In this document: one piece after another, positions 42,961 to 51,875 of the stretch
How positions within the stretch are numbered: position 1 is the stretch's first letter
How the letters are laid out: every line of letters begins with the position of its first letter
DNA from: Halobacillus_B sp963739045
GTDB lineage: Bacteria > Bacillota > Bacilli > Bacillales > Halobacillaceae
NCBI GenBank assembly: GCA_963739045.1
Contig: CAVTYY010000001.1
Location: 992,001 to 1,056,000, forward strand
DNA length: 64,000 bases
Reading direction: 5' to 3'
The notes under the pieces: generated by a model
What the model was told of the DNA's origin: nothing
What the model saw: only the letters and a program-made list of their open reading frames with translations
The model's database searches: none
Program-made: the position numbers and the translations under genes

Positions 42961-44627
42961 ACATTGTAGAGAAGACGGAGCAGAAGTTAAAGGATGAAAT
43001 TGTCCGTTCGGTGCTTGCGGCTGGCCTTGCCAGTGAAGAAGAGATGCCGGAAGTCGTTCTTGAGCAGCCGAAGGACAAAGCTCACGGAGATTACGCGACG
43101 AACATGGCCATGCAGCTGGCCCGTGTCGCGAAGAAGAACCCGCGGGCGATTGCCGACGAGCTTGTCGAGCAATTTGACCATTCCAAAGCGTCCATTGATA
43201 AAATCGAAATTGCAGGACCGGGCTTTATTAATTTTTATATGAACAATCACTATTTAACGGATCTCGTTCCGGCTATTCTTGAGGACGGATCGGCTTATGG
43301 CCGGACGGAAGCAGGAAAGGGTCATAAGATTCAAGTAGAATTTGTTTCCGCTAATCCCACAGGGACGCTGCACTTAGGGCACGCGCGCGGGGCAGCCGTT
43401 GGCGATTCGTTATGTAACGTGCTCGAAGCTGCCGGGTATGAAGTGTCCCGGGAGTATTACATTAATGATGCCGGAAATCAAATGGCTAATTTAGCATTTT
43501 CCGTGGAGGCGCGTTATATGCAGGCGCTTGGCAAAGACTGGGACATGCCGGATGACGGCTACCACGGCAAAGATATTATTGAGCTTGGGAAGAAGCTTGC
43601 CCAGGAAGACGGGGACAAGTGGGTCCATGCGGCAGAAGAGGATCGGCTTACCTTCTTCCGTGAGTATGGATTGAAATATGAACTGAACAAAATAAAGACC
43701 GACCTGGAGGAGTTTCGCGTACCGTTTGACGAATGGTTCTCTGAAACGTCCCTTTATGAAGGCGATAAAATCCAAAATGCTTTGAACGTTCTGAAATCCA
43801 AGGACTACGTGTATGAGAAAGACGACGCGACCTGGTTTGAAACGACGAAATTTGGCGACGATAAGGACCGTGTACTGATCAAGAATGATGGCACGTACAC
43901 ATATTTGACGCCTGATATTGCGTATCATAAGAACAAGCTGGACCGCGGCTTTGACACGCTGATTAATATCTGGGGAGCCGACCACCACGGCTATATTCCT
44001 CGAATGAAAGCGGCGATACAGGCGCTTGGCTATCAGGAAGGTACGCTGGAAGTGGAAATCATTCAGATGGTGAACCTGTTCCAGGACGGTGAAAAAGTGA
44101 AAATGAGCAAGCGGACTGGAAAAGCGGTCACGCTTCGTGAGCTGATGGAGGAAGTCGGCATTGATGCCATGCGTTATTTCTTCTCCATGCGCTCCAGTGA
44201 TTCTCATCTCGACTTTGACATGGATCTTGCCCGGTCAAATTCTAATGAAAATCCTGTTTATTATGTTCAATATGCCCATGCAAGAATTTGTACGATGCTG
44301 AAGCAGGCCGAAGAAAAAGGCCTGAATAAAGACCTTGAGTTTGACGGCAGTTTACTGTCCTCTGAGAAAGAGGAAGACCTGCTGAAGCGGCTCGGTGAAT
44401 TCCCGCAGCTCGTGGCTGACGCTGCTGAGAAACGGGTGCCGCACCGGATCACTCAATATGCTTTTGATTTAGCTTCCAACCTTCACAGCTTCTATAACGC
44501 AGAAAAAGTTCTCGATGCGGATCATCCGGAGCGGACTGCCGCAAGAATTGCATTGATGAAGGCTGTGCGCACAACTTTGGTCAACGCGCTGACGATAATT
44601 GGCGTGTCTGCACCAGAGCAAATGTAG
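42957..44627 (+). CDS. argS: Arginyl-tRNA synthetase (556 aa)
   Basis: A class I synthetase. The arginine-specific N-terminal domain comes first, the HIGH signature is HLGH in GTLHLGHARGAA near 138, the KMSK loop (KVKMSKRTGKAV) is near 381, and the C-terminal DALR anticodon domain follows (VPHRITQYAFDLASNLHSFY). Length is typical. No T-box leader is present upstream of ywiB or argS. Confidence 0.97.
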   Translation: MNIVEKTEQKLKDEIVRSVLAAGLASEEEMPEVVLEQPKDKAHGDYATNMAMQLARVAKKNPRAIADELVEQFDHSKASIDKIEIAGPGFINFYMNNHYLTDLVPAILEDGSAYGRTEAGKGHKIQVEFVSANPTGTLHLGHARGAAVGDSLCNVLEAAGYEVSREYYINDAGNQMANLAFSVEARYMQALGKDWDMPDDGYHGKDIIELGKKLAQEDGDKWVHAAEEDRLTFFREYGLKYELNKIKTDLEEFRVPFDEWFSETSLYEGDKIQNALNVLKSKDYVYEKDDATWFETTKFGDDKDRVLIKNDGTYTYLTPDIAYHKNKLDRGFDTLINIWGADHHGYIPRMKAAIQALGYQEGTLEVEIIQMVNLFQDGEKVKMSKRTGKAVTLRELMEEVGIDAMRYFFSMRSSDSHLDFDMDLARSNSNENPVYYVQYAHARICTMLKQAEEKGLNKDLEFDGSLLSSEKEEDLLKRLGEFPQLVADAAEKRVPHRITQYAFDLASNLHSFYNAEKVLDADHPERTAARIALMKAVRTTLVNALTIIGVSAPEQM

Positions 44628-44641
44628 CTGCATAGAATAAC

Positions 44642-44682
44642 AAAAGGGCGTCTTTGCTGATCAGGGCAGGGGCGTTCTTTTT
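44642..44682 (+). terminator. Terminator of argS
   Basis: AAAAGGGCGTC pairs with GGCGTTCTTTT using three G-U pairs. It is a weak but well-placed hairpin with a T tail. Confidence 0.5.
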
Positions 44683-44791
44683 CATGGTTCCATATCAAGA
44701 GAGGGGCTTCTGCTAAAATAGCGCAGGCTGCCATATACTAAATCCAGGCAGAATCAGTAAGATAAAGAGAGAAAAGAGGAGACGAATCATC

Positions 44792-44974
44792 ATGATGAAA
44801 GAAATTATATTAGCTTTAATTACAGGTTTCATAGTAGGGCTGGTCTTTGCCGCCTTTAAATTGCCCATCCCGGCGCCGCCCGCGTTCGCTGGAGTTGCCG
44901 GAATCGTAGGCATTTACTTAGGCTTTAAAGTGTTTGCCTGGATGATTCCGATGGTCACCCAGGTTTTTAAATAA
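44792..44974 (+). CDS. XapX domain small membrane protein (60 aa)
   Basis: Two short helices with the XapX pattern: ALITGFIVGLVFAAFKLPIP, then PAPPAFAGVAGIVGIYLGF. XapX proteins are tiny membrane proteins of unknown function, often beside aromatic-degradation or transport genes; here the neighbours are argS and clsB. The site GAGGAG lies 10 nt before ATG 44792. It converges on clsB, two bases apart. Confidence 0.82.
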   Translation: MMKEIILALITGFIVGLVFAAFKLPIPAPPAFAGVAGIVGIYLGFKVFAWMIPMVTQVFK

Positions 44975-44976
44975 GG

Positions 44977-46170
44977 TTAGAGTAACGGCCGCAGCAGCAT
45001 GGCGATCTTGCCGCTTATTTTCGTAGTGAGGGAGCGTTTGGCCAGCCAGTCGTCGTCCAAAGCGATGGCGTTAAGGGTATCTCCCATAAACATGGCTTTT
45101 AATTCTTTAATAAACTCAGGATCGTACACGAGCGTGTTCACTTCTTTATTCAAGAACAAGCTGCGCAGGTCGAAATTAGCCGTGCCAATATCGGCGATTT
45201 TCTCGTCAATAATCATAACTTTGGCATGGTAAAACCCATCGTCGAACAGCGAAACCGTACCGCCTTCCTGGCAAATCCGCTTTAAATAGGGAGTAGCTGC
45301 AGGCTTGACCAGTGGGTGATCGGCTTTCAGCGGCACCATAATGTGCAGATGAACCCCGCGGTGAAGGGCCTGCGTTAATGCTGTCATCAATTTTTCCGTG
45401 GGAATGAAGTAAGGTGTACCGATATAGATTTCTGTTTCCGCCTGCTGGATCATCGTTAGAAATTCCTGCTCCAGCCGGGTTCCGTCGGTGGCGACAAAGC
45501 GGATTTCCTTATCCCCGCGGTGATCGGAGACGGGCAGCGGCTCTATTTTTTCCCCGGTTTCAACCAGCCAGTCGTCGAGCAGAATGGTATGAAGATGGCT
45601 GACGGCAGGGCCGATGAGGCGCAAGTGATAGTCACGCCACTCACCGAATTTCGGATTTTCCCCAAGATAATTCTTCCCAATGTTAAAGCCCCCGGCATAA
45701 CCGATTTTTCCATCAATGACGAGGATTTTCCGGTGGTTCCTCCGGTTTACTTTATAAAAGAAATACGGAAATCCCAGCTTACTGGCAAAGCTAAACTGAA
45801 CCCCGGCCTCACGCATTTTCTGAATCATCGCGGGTTTGATTTTATACCCACCCAGCCGGTCGACCATCAACCGGACCGTTAATCCCTGTTCGGCTTTTTT
45901 CTTTAAAATATCAATAAACTGCAGGCTGATATAATCATCCGCAATTAAATAAAAGAGCACGTCAATCTGCTTCCGGGCATCTGTGAGATCCTGAAATAAG
46001 TCCTCAAACAGCGGCGCACCGTTCTTGTATAGCTTATAATCCCCTTTGGCTTTGTCGAAAGCCAGAAAGCGGGCTTGTTTTTTGTGGGCTTTTTTACCCA
46101 TTTTAAAATCTAAAATAACCAGTAAAATAAGAATAAAGATGCTAATGAGTGCCGCAAACAGTCCGATCAC
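44977..46170 (-). CDS. clsB: Cardiolipin synthase, ClsB/YwjE type (397 aa)
   Basis: A phospholipase-D-superfamily cardiolipin synthase. It has one N-terminal membrane helix, then two HKD motifs, HRKILVIDGKIGYAGGFN and HAKVMIIDEKIADIGTANFD, each with the trailing Gly/Asn. An open frame goes up to 46260, but GTG 46170 lies just after GGAGGTGAAAGC and gives a product the size of B. subtilis YwjE. It is divergent from fadF, as in B. subtilis. Confidence 0.9.
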   Translation of the reverse strand: MIGLFAALISIFILILLVILDFKMGKKAHKKQARFLAFDKAKGDYKLYKNGAPLFEDLFQDLTDARKQIDVLFYLIADDYISLQFIDILKKKAEQGLTVRLMVDRLGGYKIKPAMIQKMREAGVQFSFASKLGFPYFFYKVNRRNHRKILVIDGKIGYAGGFNIGKNYLGENPKFGEWRDYHLRLIGPAVSHLHTILLDDWLVETGEKIEPLPVSDHRGDKEIRFVATDGTRLEQEFLTMIQQAETEIYIGTPYFIPTEKLMTALTQALHRGVHLHIMVPLKADHPLVKPAATPYLKRICQEGGTVSLFDDGFYHAKVMIIDEKIADIGTANFDLRSLFLNKEVNTLVYDPEFIKELKAMFMGDTLNAIALDDDWLAKRSLTTKISGKIAMLLRPLL

Positions 46171-46244
46171 GCTTTCACCTCCGCTAAATGTTACGTTAGT
46201 TTTCCCTAAACCTTGGTTTTGAACAGGGAAAAGGTGAAAATATG

Positions 46245-46274
46245 TTGACTGAATGCTCATTCATAATTTATAGT
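46245..46274 (+). promoter_or_regulatory. fadF promoter with embedded palindromic operator
   Basis: TTGACT (46245-46250), 18-bp spacer, TATAGT (46269-46274). The palindrome TGAATGCTCATTCA (46250-46263) lies between them. Its pattern TGAAYGCTCRYTCA recurs before the thiolase gene. It resembles operators of TetR-family fatty-acid regulators. Confidence 0.6.
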
Positions 46275-46284
46275 TATACTATAA
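46268..46284. promoter_or_regulatory. Second palindrome in the clsB-fadF region
   Basis: TTATAGTTATACTATAA is a perfect 7-3-7 inverted repeat overlapping the -10 region of the fadF promoter. Confidence 0.4.
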
Positions 46285-46362
46285 GATTCAGAAAATTTTC
46301 CAGTTTCTGAGCCAAAATAGCACGAATCGCAGCCGCGATTACAACAAAGAGGGGGAGAGGCA

Positions 46363-48495
46363 ATGAATCCGTTGCTGTTAGCAAACTGGATTTTGTTCCT
46401 TGGTGTAACCGTTTACGGATTGTACTTATTCGTTCGAATCGTGCGGACGCGTATTGCTTACATTCAATTGGGACGGAAAGTCGAGTTTGATGGGGAAATT
46501 AAGAAACGATTAAAGAAAATAGGAGTCTATGTTTTTGGCCAGAAGAAACTGTTGAAGGATAAGAAGTCCGGCGCCATCCACGTGATGATGTTTTACGGAT
46601 TTCTGTTAGTCCAGTTCGGGGCCATTGATTTTATTTGGAGAGGACTAGCCCCAGACAGCCATTTACCGCTTGGCTTCTTATATCCGGGTTTTACCTTTTT
46701 CCAGGAATTAGTGGCTTTCATGATCTTAGTCGCTGTCGTCTGGGCTTTTTACCGCCGTTATGTGGAGAAGCTCGTCCGTCTGAAGCGTGGATTTAAAGCA
46801 GGACTTGTCCTATTGTTTATTGGCGGACTGATGGTCAGTGTGCTTGTAGGGAATGGCATGGGCATCATCTGGCACGGAGAAGCAGGGGGCTGGACAGAAC
46901 CGATTGCGAGCTTAATTGCAAGCGCTTTCTCATGGCTGCCGACCGCTGCAGCTGTTACCATTTTCTTTGTGTGCTGGTGGATTCACTTGCTGATCTTACT
47001 GACATTCTTAGTTTATGTGCCGCAATCCAAGCATGCGCACTTGCTCGCAGCTCCGGCGAACGTCTTCTTAAGCCGTGACGATCCGCCTGGGAAGCTGAAA
47101 ACGATTGATTTTGAGATTGACGAGGAAGCGGAAGAAGAGGACGTTTCGTTTGGTGTTGGTAAGATTGAAGAATTTAATCAGAAGCAGATGATCGATTTCT
47201 ATGCCTGTGTAGAATGCGGACGCTGTACCAACGTGTGTCCGGCCACAGGATCGGGAAAAATGCTGTCGCCGATGGACTTAATTATTAAGCTTCGCGACCA
47301 TTTAACGGAAAAAGGGGCTGCAGTTACGGGCGAATATCCGTGGGTTCCTTCCTATGCGTTTTCCGGCACAGAAGGCAACCAGCTCGCCCAAATGTCCCGC
47401 TCGCAAGGAACCAGTGAAACGGCCGCCGCCATTGAAGAAGTGAACAACAAGAATTTAATTGGCGATGTGATCACTGAAGAAGAGCTATGGGCGTGTACGA
47501 CTTGCCGAAACTGTGAAGATCAGTGCCCGGTCATGAATGAACACGTCGATAAAATCATCGACCTCCGCCGTTACCTGGTGTTAACGGAAGGGAAGATGGA
47601 TCCTGATGGCCAGCGGGCAATGATGAATATCGAACGTCAGGGCAACCCTTGGGGACTTTCCAAGAAAGAACGAGAGAACTGGCGCGAGATCGACGAAGAC
47701 GTTCAGATTCCAACGGTGAAAGAACTGAAGAAATCTGGCGAAGAATTTGAATACTTATTCTGGGTAAGCTCTATGGGCTCGTATGATAACCGCAGCCAGA
47801 AAATCGCGCTTGCTTTTGCTAAATTGATGAACAAGGCAGGCATCAAGTTTGCGATTCTCGGCAATAAAGAGCAGAACTCCGGCGACACGGCCCGCCGTAT
47901 GGGGAATGAATTCTTGTTCCAGGAGCTTGCGGAAAAGAATATGAAAGAATTTGAAAAGCATGATGTGAAGAAGATTATTACCATCGACCCTCATGCGTAC
48001 AACATTTTCAAAAATGAATATCCTGATTTCGGACTGGAAGCAGAAGTGTACCACCATACCGAAATGCTGGCTCAGTGGCTGAAAGACGGGGTATTGAAGC
48101 CGGAAGCAGAAGTCAATGAAACGATTACGTACCATGACAGCTGCTATCTGGGCCGCTATAATGAAGTCTATCAGCCGCCGCGTGAGGTACTTGAAATGAT
48201 TCCGGGCGTACAGGTAGTGGAAATGAAACGGAATCGCCAAAACGGCATGTGCTGCGGAGCCGGCGGCGGGATGATGTGGATGGAAGAGAAATCCGGCAAC
48301 CGTGTTAACGTCGCTCGAACCGAACAGGCGCTTGAGGTGAACCCTACGATGATTTCCAGCGGCTGCCCATTCTGTCTGACGATGCTGTCGGATGGAACGA
48401 AGGCGAAGGAAGTCGAGGAGAAAGTCAGCACGATGGACATTGCGGAAATCTTAGCAAAGTCAGTGTTTCCAGAGAAACAAGAGAAAACAGCGTAA
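46363..48495 (+). CDS. fadF: Membrane iron-sulphur oxidoreductase FadF (710 aa)
   Basis: A protein linking acyl-CoA dehydrogenases/ETF to the quinone pool. About five to six membrane helices (heme-binding NarI-like region, 5-230) come first. Two 4Fe-4S cluster motifs follow, CVECGRCTNVCP near 286 and CTTCRNCEDQCP near 384, then two CCG domains; the last is complete (HDSCYLGRYNEVY ... GMCCGAGGGMMW ... SGCPFC). Length and order match B. subtilis FadF (YwjF). It stands at the head of the beta-oxidation cluster. Confidence 0.93.
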   Translation: MNPLLLANWILFLGVTVYGLYLFVRIVRTRIAYIQLGRKVEFDGEIKKRLKKIGVYVFGQKKLLKDKKSGAIHVMMFYGFLLVQFGAIDFIWRGLAPDSHLPLGFLYPGFTFFQELVAFMILVAVVWAFYRRYVEKLVRLKRGFKAGLVLLFIGGLMVSVLVGNGMGIIWHGEAGGWTEPIASLIASAFSWLPTAAAVTIFFVCWWIHLLILLTFLVYVPQSKHAHLLAAPANVFLSRDDPPGKLKTIDFEIDEEAEEEDVSFGVGKIEEFNQKQMIDFYACVECGRCTNVCPATGSGKMLSPMDLIIKLRDHLTEKGAAVTGEYPWVPSYAFSGTEGNQLAQMSRSQGTSETAAAIEEVNNKNLIGDVITEEELWACTTCRNCEDQCPVMNEHVDKIIDLRRYLVLTEGKMDPDGQRAMMNIERQGNPWGLSKKERENWREIDEDVQIPTVKELKKSGEEFEYLFWVSSMGSYDNRSQKIALAFAKLMNKAGIKFAILGNKEQNSGDTARRMGNEFLFQELAEKNMKEFEKHDVKKIITIDPHAYNIFKNEYPDFGLEAEVYHHTEMLAQWLKDGVLKPEAEVNETITYHDSCYLGRYNEVYQPPREVLEMIPGVQVVEMKRNRQNGMCCGAGGGMMWMEEKSGNRVNVARTEQALEVNPTMISSGCPFCLTMLSDGTKAKEVEEKVSTMDIAEILAKSVFPEKQEKTA

Positions 48496-48535
48496 ATAAT
48501 TATGAAAAAAAAGTAAATGTAGTACGAAAATTGTG

Positions 48536-48569
48536 GAAAGTGTACAGCATTTTATGTACACTTTCTTTA
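48536..48569 (+). terminator. Hairpin between fadF and the thiolase gene
   Basis: A perfect 11-bp stem GAAAGTGTACA/TGTACACTTTC with an 8-nt loop, followed by only a weak T tail. It could be a terminator or a large operator. Confidence 0.55.
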
Positions 48570-48578
48570 TGGGGCGAA

Positions 48579-48596
48579 ATTGAGCGAGCGTTCAAT
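48579..48596 (+). promoter_or_regulatory. TetR-type operator candidate before the thiolase gene
   Basis: ATTGAGCGAGCGTTCAAT is an 18-bp near-perfect palindrome (one mismatched pair outside the centre). Its reverse strand contains TGAACGCTCGCTCA, matching the TGAAYGCTCRYTCA site of the fadF promoter. Confidence 0.6.
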
Positions 48597-48638
48597 CGTC
48601 AATTTTGAAAGCGTTATCAAATGAGGAGGAAATTAAAC

Positions 48639-49826
48639 ATGCGTAAAACAGTGATTGTATCCGGTGCTCGTACACCATTCGGTAAATTTGGCGGCGGTTT
48701 GGCGCCGTTAACGGCGGCTCAGCTTGGCGGAATTGCGATTAAGGCGGCGTTGGAACGCGCTAATTTTAAAGCGGAAGATCTGAATGAAGTGATTATGGGG
48801 AGCGTTCTGCAAGGCGGGCAAGGCCAGCTGCCATCAAGGCAGGCAGCGCGTGCAGCCGGCATTCCGTGGGATATTAAAACAGAAACAGTCAACAAAGTAT
48901 GTGCCTCAGGAATGCGCAGTGTAACGATGGCCGATCAGTTCATTCGTCTGGGAGATGAAGAGGTGATCGTCGCCGGCGGCATGGAAAGCATGAGCAATGC
49001 TCCTTACTTTATGCCGAAAGCACGCTGGGGATTACGCATGGGGGATGCTGCCGTAAAGGATATGATGGTTCATGACGGCTTAACCTGTTCGTTCGAAAAT
49101 GTTCACATGGGCAATTACGGAAACCGCACAGCCGAACAATTCGAACTCACACGCGAAGCCCAGGATGAATGGTCTTACAGAAGTCATCAGCGCGCCGTAA
49201 AAGCGATCGAAGACGGCAAGCTGGCAGAAGAAATCGTGGCCGTTGAAGTGCCGAAGCGTAAAGGTGATCCGGCAGTCGTAGATACGGATGAAGCGCCGAG
49301 AAAGGACACTTCTGTGGAAGCGCTTGCTAAATTGCGCCCGGTTTTTGACCCGAGTGGAACGATTACAGCAGGGAACGCTCCAGGAGTGAATGACGGAGCT
49401 TGTGCCATGCTATTAATGTCTGATGAAAAAGCGAAGCAGCTGGGTGCCGACACCTTAGCGACCATTCTTGCTCATGATGAAGTAGCAGTGGAAGCTCAGG
49501 ATTTCCCGCAGACACCGGGACTTGTGATCAATAAACTAGTGAAAAAAGCGGGCAAATCGATTGACGAGATCGACCTGTTTGAAGTAAATGAAGCCTTTGC
49601 TGCCGTTTCACTGGCGAGCGGGAAGATTGCCGGCATTGATCCGGAGAAGGTAAATGTGAATGGCGGAGCGGTTGCGCTTGGTCACCCAATTGGGGCAAGT
49701 GGAGCGCGAATTTTACTTACTCTTGCTTATGAACTGAAACGCCGCGGCGGCGGTCTCGGTATTGCTGCGATTTGTTCAGGCGGCGGCCAGGGAGATGCGG
49801 TATTAATCGAAGTAGCGAAGCAGTAG
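48639..49826 (+). CDS. Acetyl-CoA C-acetyltransferase (thiolase, 395 aa)
   Basis: Condenses or cleaves acetoacetyl-CoA and longer 3-ketoacyl-CoAs. The active-site nucleophile Cys is in VNKVCASGMRSV near 88, the His in GGAVALGHPIGASGAR near 350, and the second Cys in AAICSGGGQGDAV near 380. A start at 48621 would read through the ribosome site AGGAGG, so ATG 48639 (MRKTVIVSGART) is used. It begins a run of closely spaced beta-oxidation genes. Confidence 0.94.
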   Translation: MRKTVIVSGARTPFGKFGGGLAPLTAAQLGGIAIKAALERANFKAEDLNEVIMGSVLQGGQGQLPSRQAARAAGIPWDIKTETVNKVCASGMRSVTMADQFIRLGDEEVIVAGGMESMSNAPYFMPKARWGLRMGDAAVKDMMVHDGLTCSFENVHMGNYGNRTAEQFELTREAQDEWSYRSHQRAVKAIEDGKLAEEIVAVEVPKRKGDPAVVDTDEAPRKDTSVEALAKLRPVFDPSGTITAGNAPGVNDGACAMLLMSDEKAKQLGADTLATILAHDEVAVEAQDFPQTPGLVINKLVKKAGKSIDEIDLFEVNEAFAAVSLASGKIAGIDPEKVNVNGGAVALGHPIGASGARILLTLAYELKRRGGGLGIAAICSGGGQGDAVLIEVAKQ

Positions 49827-49843
49827 AAGGAGAGGGAATAGAT

Positions 49844-50695
49844 ATGTCGATCAACACAGTAATGGTGATTGGAGCGGGACAAATGGGAGCGGGAATCGCC
49901 CAGGTGTTTGCTCAATCAGGAATCCAGGTTAAATTGAATGATTTACAGCAGGATGCGCTGGATAAAGGGTTGTCCGGTATTGAAAAGCGGCTGGCCCGAG
50001 CCGTAGAAAAAGGCAGAATGAGTGCCGAGGATCAGACGGCAGCTTTTAACCGTTTATCGGGCACCACGAAGCTGGAAGACGCTTCCGATTGTGATCTCGT
50101 AATTGAAGCCGTCGTCGAGAATATGGATGTGAAAACTAAAGTTTTTCAGCAATTAGATAAAATCACTCCGAAGCATGCGATCCTTGCTTCCAATACTTCA
50201 TCGCTGCCGATCACCGAAATTGCGGCAGCTACGAATCGTCCGTCTCAAGTGATTGGGATGCACTTTATGAATCCGGTGCCGGTGATGAAGCTGGTGGAAA
50301 TTATCCGGGCGATCCAGACGAGTGATGAAACTTATCAGGCGATCGAGGATATGACGAAGCAGTTAAATAAATCACCCGTGGAAGTAGAAGACTTTCCCGG
50401 ATTTGTTTCCAACCGGATCCTGATGCCGATGATCAATGAAGCGATTTACACGGTCTATGAAGGCGTTGCATCTCCGGAAGACGTGGATACCGTTATGAAA
50501 CTCGGCATGAACCACCCGATGGGACCGCTGACGTTAGCAGATTTCATCGGATTGGATACGTGTTTGTATATTATGGAAGTTCTGCATGAAGGGTTTGGCG
50601 ACAGTAAATACCGTCCGTGTCCGTTACTTAGGAAATATGTAAAAGCAGGATGGCTTGGCAAAAAATCGGGACGCGGTTTTTACAGCTACGAATAA
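49844..50695 (+). CDS. 3-hydroxybutyryl-CoA dehydrogenase (283 aa)
   Basis: NAD-dependent oxidation of 3-hydroxyacyl-CoA. The Rossmann motif GAGQMGAGIAQVFAQSG starts at residue 10, the catalytic His is in IGMHFMNPVPVMKLVE near 140, and it ends in GKKSGRGFYSY. ATG 49844 follows AAGGAGAGGGAATA, 17 bp after the thiolase stop; an earlier in-frame start would lie inside the thiolase gene. Resembles B. subtilis MmgB. Confidence 0.93.
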   Translation: MSINTVMVIGAGQMGAGIAQVFAQSGIQVKLNDLQQDALDKGLSGIEKRLARAVEKGRMSAEDQTAAFNRLSGTTKLEDASDCDLVIEAVVENMDVKTKVFQQLDKITPKHAILASNTSSLPITEIAAATNRPSQVIGMHFMNPVPVMKLVEIIRAIQTSDETYQAIEDMTKQLNKSPVEVEDFPGFVSNRILMPMINEAIYTVYEGVASPEDVDTVMKLGMNHPMGPLTLADFIGLDTCLYIMEVLHEGFGDSKYRPCPLLRKYVKAGWLGKKSGRGFYSYE

Positions 50696-50716
50696 CCGGT
50701 AGAGGAGAGAACAACG

Positions 50717-51862
50717 ATGAATTTACAGTTTACGGATGAACAGCAGATGATGAGGAAAATGGTTCAGGATTTTGCCGAAAAAGAAGTCGCACCGGCAGTG
50801 GCACGTATGGAAGCGGAAGACCGGTTTCCGATTGAATTGGTCAGACGAATGGGAGAGCTGGGTCTCATGGGGATCCCGATTCCGGAAGAGTACGGCGGGG
50901 CCGAGATGGATTACACCTCCTACATTATCGCGATTCACGAAATTTCCAAAGTAAGTGCTACGTTAGGCGTAATCCTATCTGTCCACACATCTGTTGGGAC
51001 GAATCCAATCCTTTACTTCGGCACCGAAGAGCAAAAGAAGAAGTACATCCCGAAGCTTGCCAGCGGTGAATATTTAGGAGCCTTCGCTTTGACAGAGCCA
51101 AGTGCAGGTTCAGACGCCGGCAGCTTAAAAACGAGAGCAGAGAAACAGGGAGATTCTTATATCCTAAGTGGCTCAAAAGTGTTTATTACCAACGGGGGAG
51201 AAGCAGATACGTTTATCGTATTTGCAAGAACCGACCGGGACGAGAAGAACGGCAAAGGAGTCAGTGCCTTTATTTTAGAGCGTAATACGCCAGGCTTCTC
51301 GATCGGCAAAGCCGAGAAGAAGATGGGGCTGCACGGGTCAAGCACGGTTTCGCTTAATTTTGACCAGTGTGAAGTTCCTGCCTCGCAGATGCTTGGGAAT
51401 GAAGGAGAAGGCTTTAAGATTGCCTTGTCGAACTTGAATATCGGCCGCATCGGCATCGCCGCCCAGTCTCTAGGTATTGCGGAAGCCGCCTTTGAACATT
51501 CGGCTGCTTACGCGAAAGAACGCGAGCAATTCGGAAAGCCTATTGCGAAGCTGCAGGGGATTTCCTTTAAGCTTGCCGATATGGCGACCGCCGTGGAGGC
51601 GTCTAAATTGCTCGTCTACCAGGCAGCTGCCATGCAGGGAAACCAGGAGAAATGCGGCAAGGAAGCTTCCATTGCCAAGCTTTTCGCTTCCAAAACAGCT
51701 GTGAATACAGCGATCGAAGCGGTCCAGGTTCACGGCGGCTACGGCTACACCGAGGATTATGCGGTTGAACGGTTTTTCCGCGATGCGAAAGTTTGCGAAA
51801 TCTATGAAGGTACGAGTGAAATACAGCGGATAGTGATCAGCAACCACGTGTTGAACGATTAA
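50717..51862 (+). CDS. Acyl-CoA dehydrogenase, first copy (381 aa)
   Basis: A short-chain acyl-CoA dehydrogenase fold. FAD-binding blocks AFALTEPSAGSDAGSL near 120 and VFITNGGEADTFIVFA, then QVHGGYGYTEDYAVERFFRD near 345 and the catalytic Glu in IYEGTSEIQR near 368. It resembles MmgC/AcdA. It is a paralogue of the next gene, 13 bp away. Substrate chain length cannot be set from sequence. Confidence 0.93.
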   Translation: MNLQFTDEQQMMRKMVQDFAEKEVAPAVARMEAEDRFPIELVRRMGELGLMGIPIPEEYGGAEMDYTSYIIAIHEISKVSATLGVILSVHTSVGTNPILYFGTEEQKKKYIPKLASGEYLGAFALTEPSAGSDAGSLKTRAEKQGDSYILSGSKVFITNGGEADTFIVFARTDRDEKNGKGVSAFILERNTPGFSIGKAEKKMGLHGSSTVSLNFDQCEVPASQMLGNEGEGFKIALSNLNIGRIGIAAQSLGIAEAAFEHSAAYAKEREQFGKPIAKLQGISFKLADMATAVEASKLLVYQAAAMQGNQEKCGKEASIAKLFASKTAVNTAIEAVQVHGGYGYTEDYAVERFFRDAKVCEIYEGTSEIQRIVISNHVLND

Positions 51863-51875
51863 GGAGGAGCAGCAG

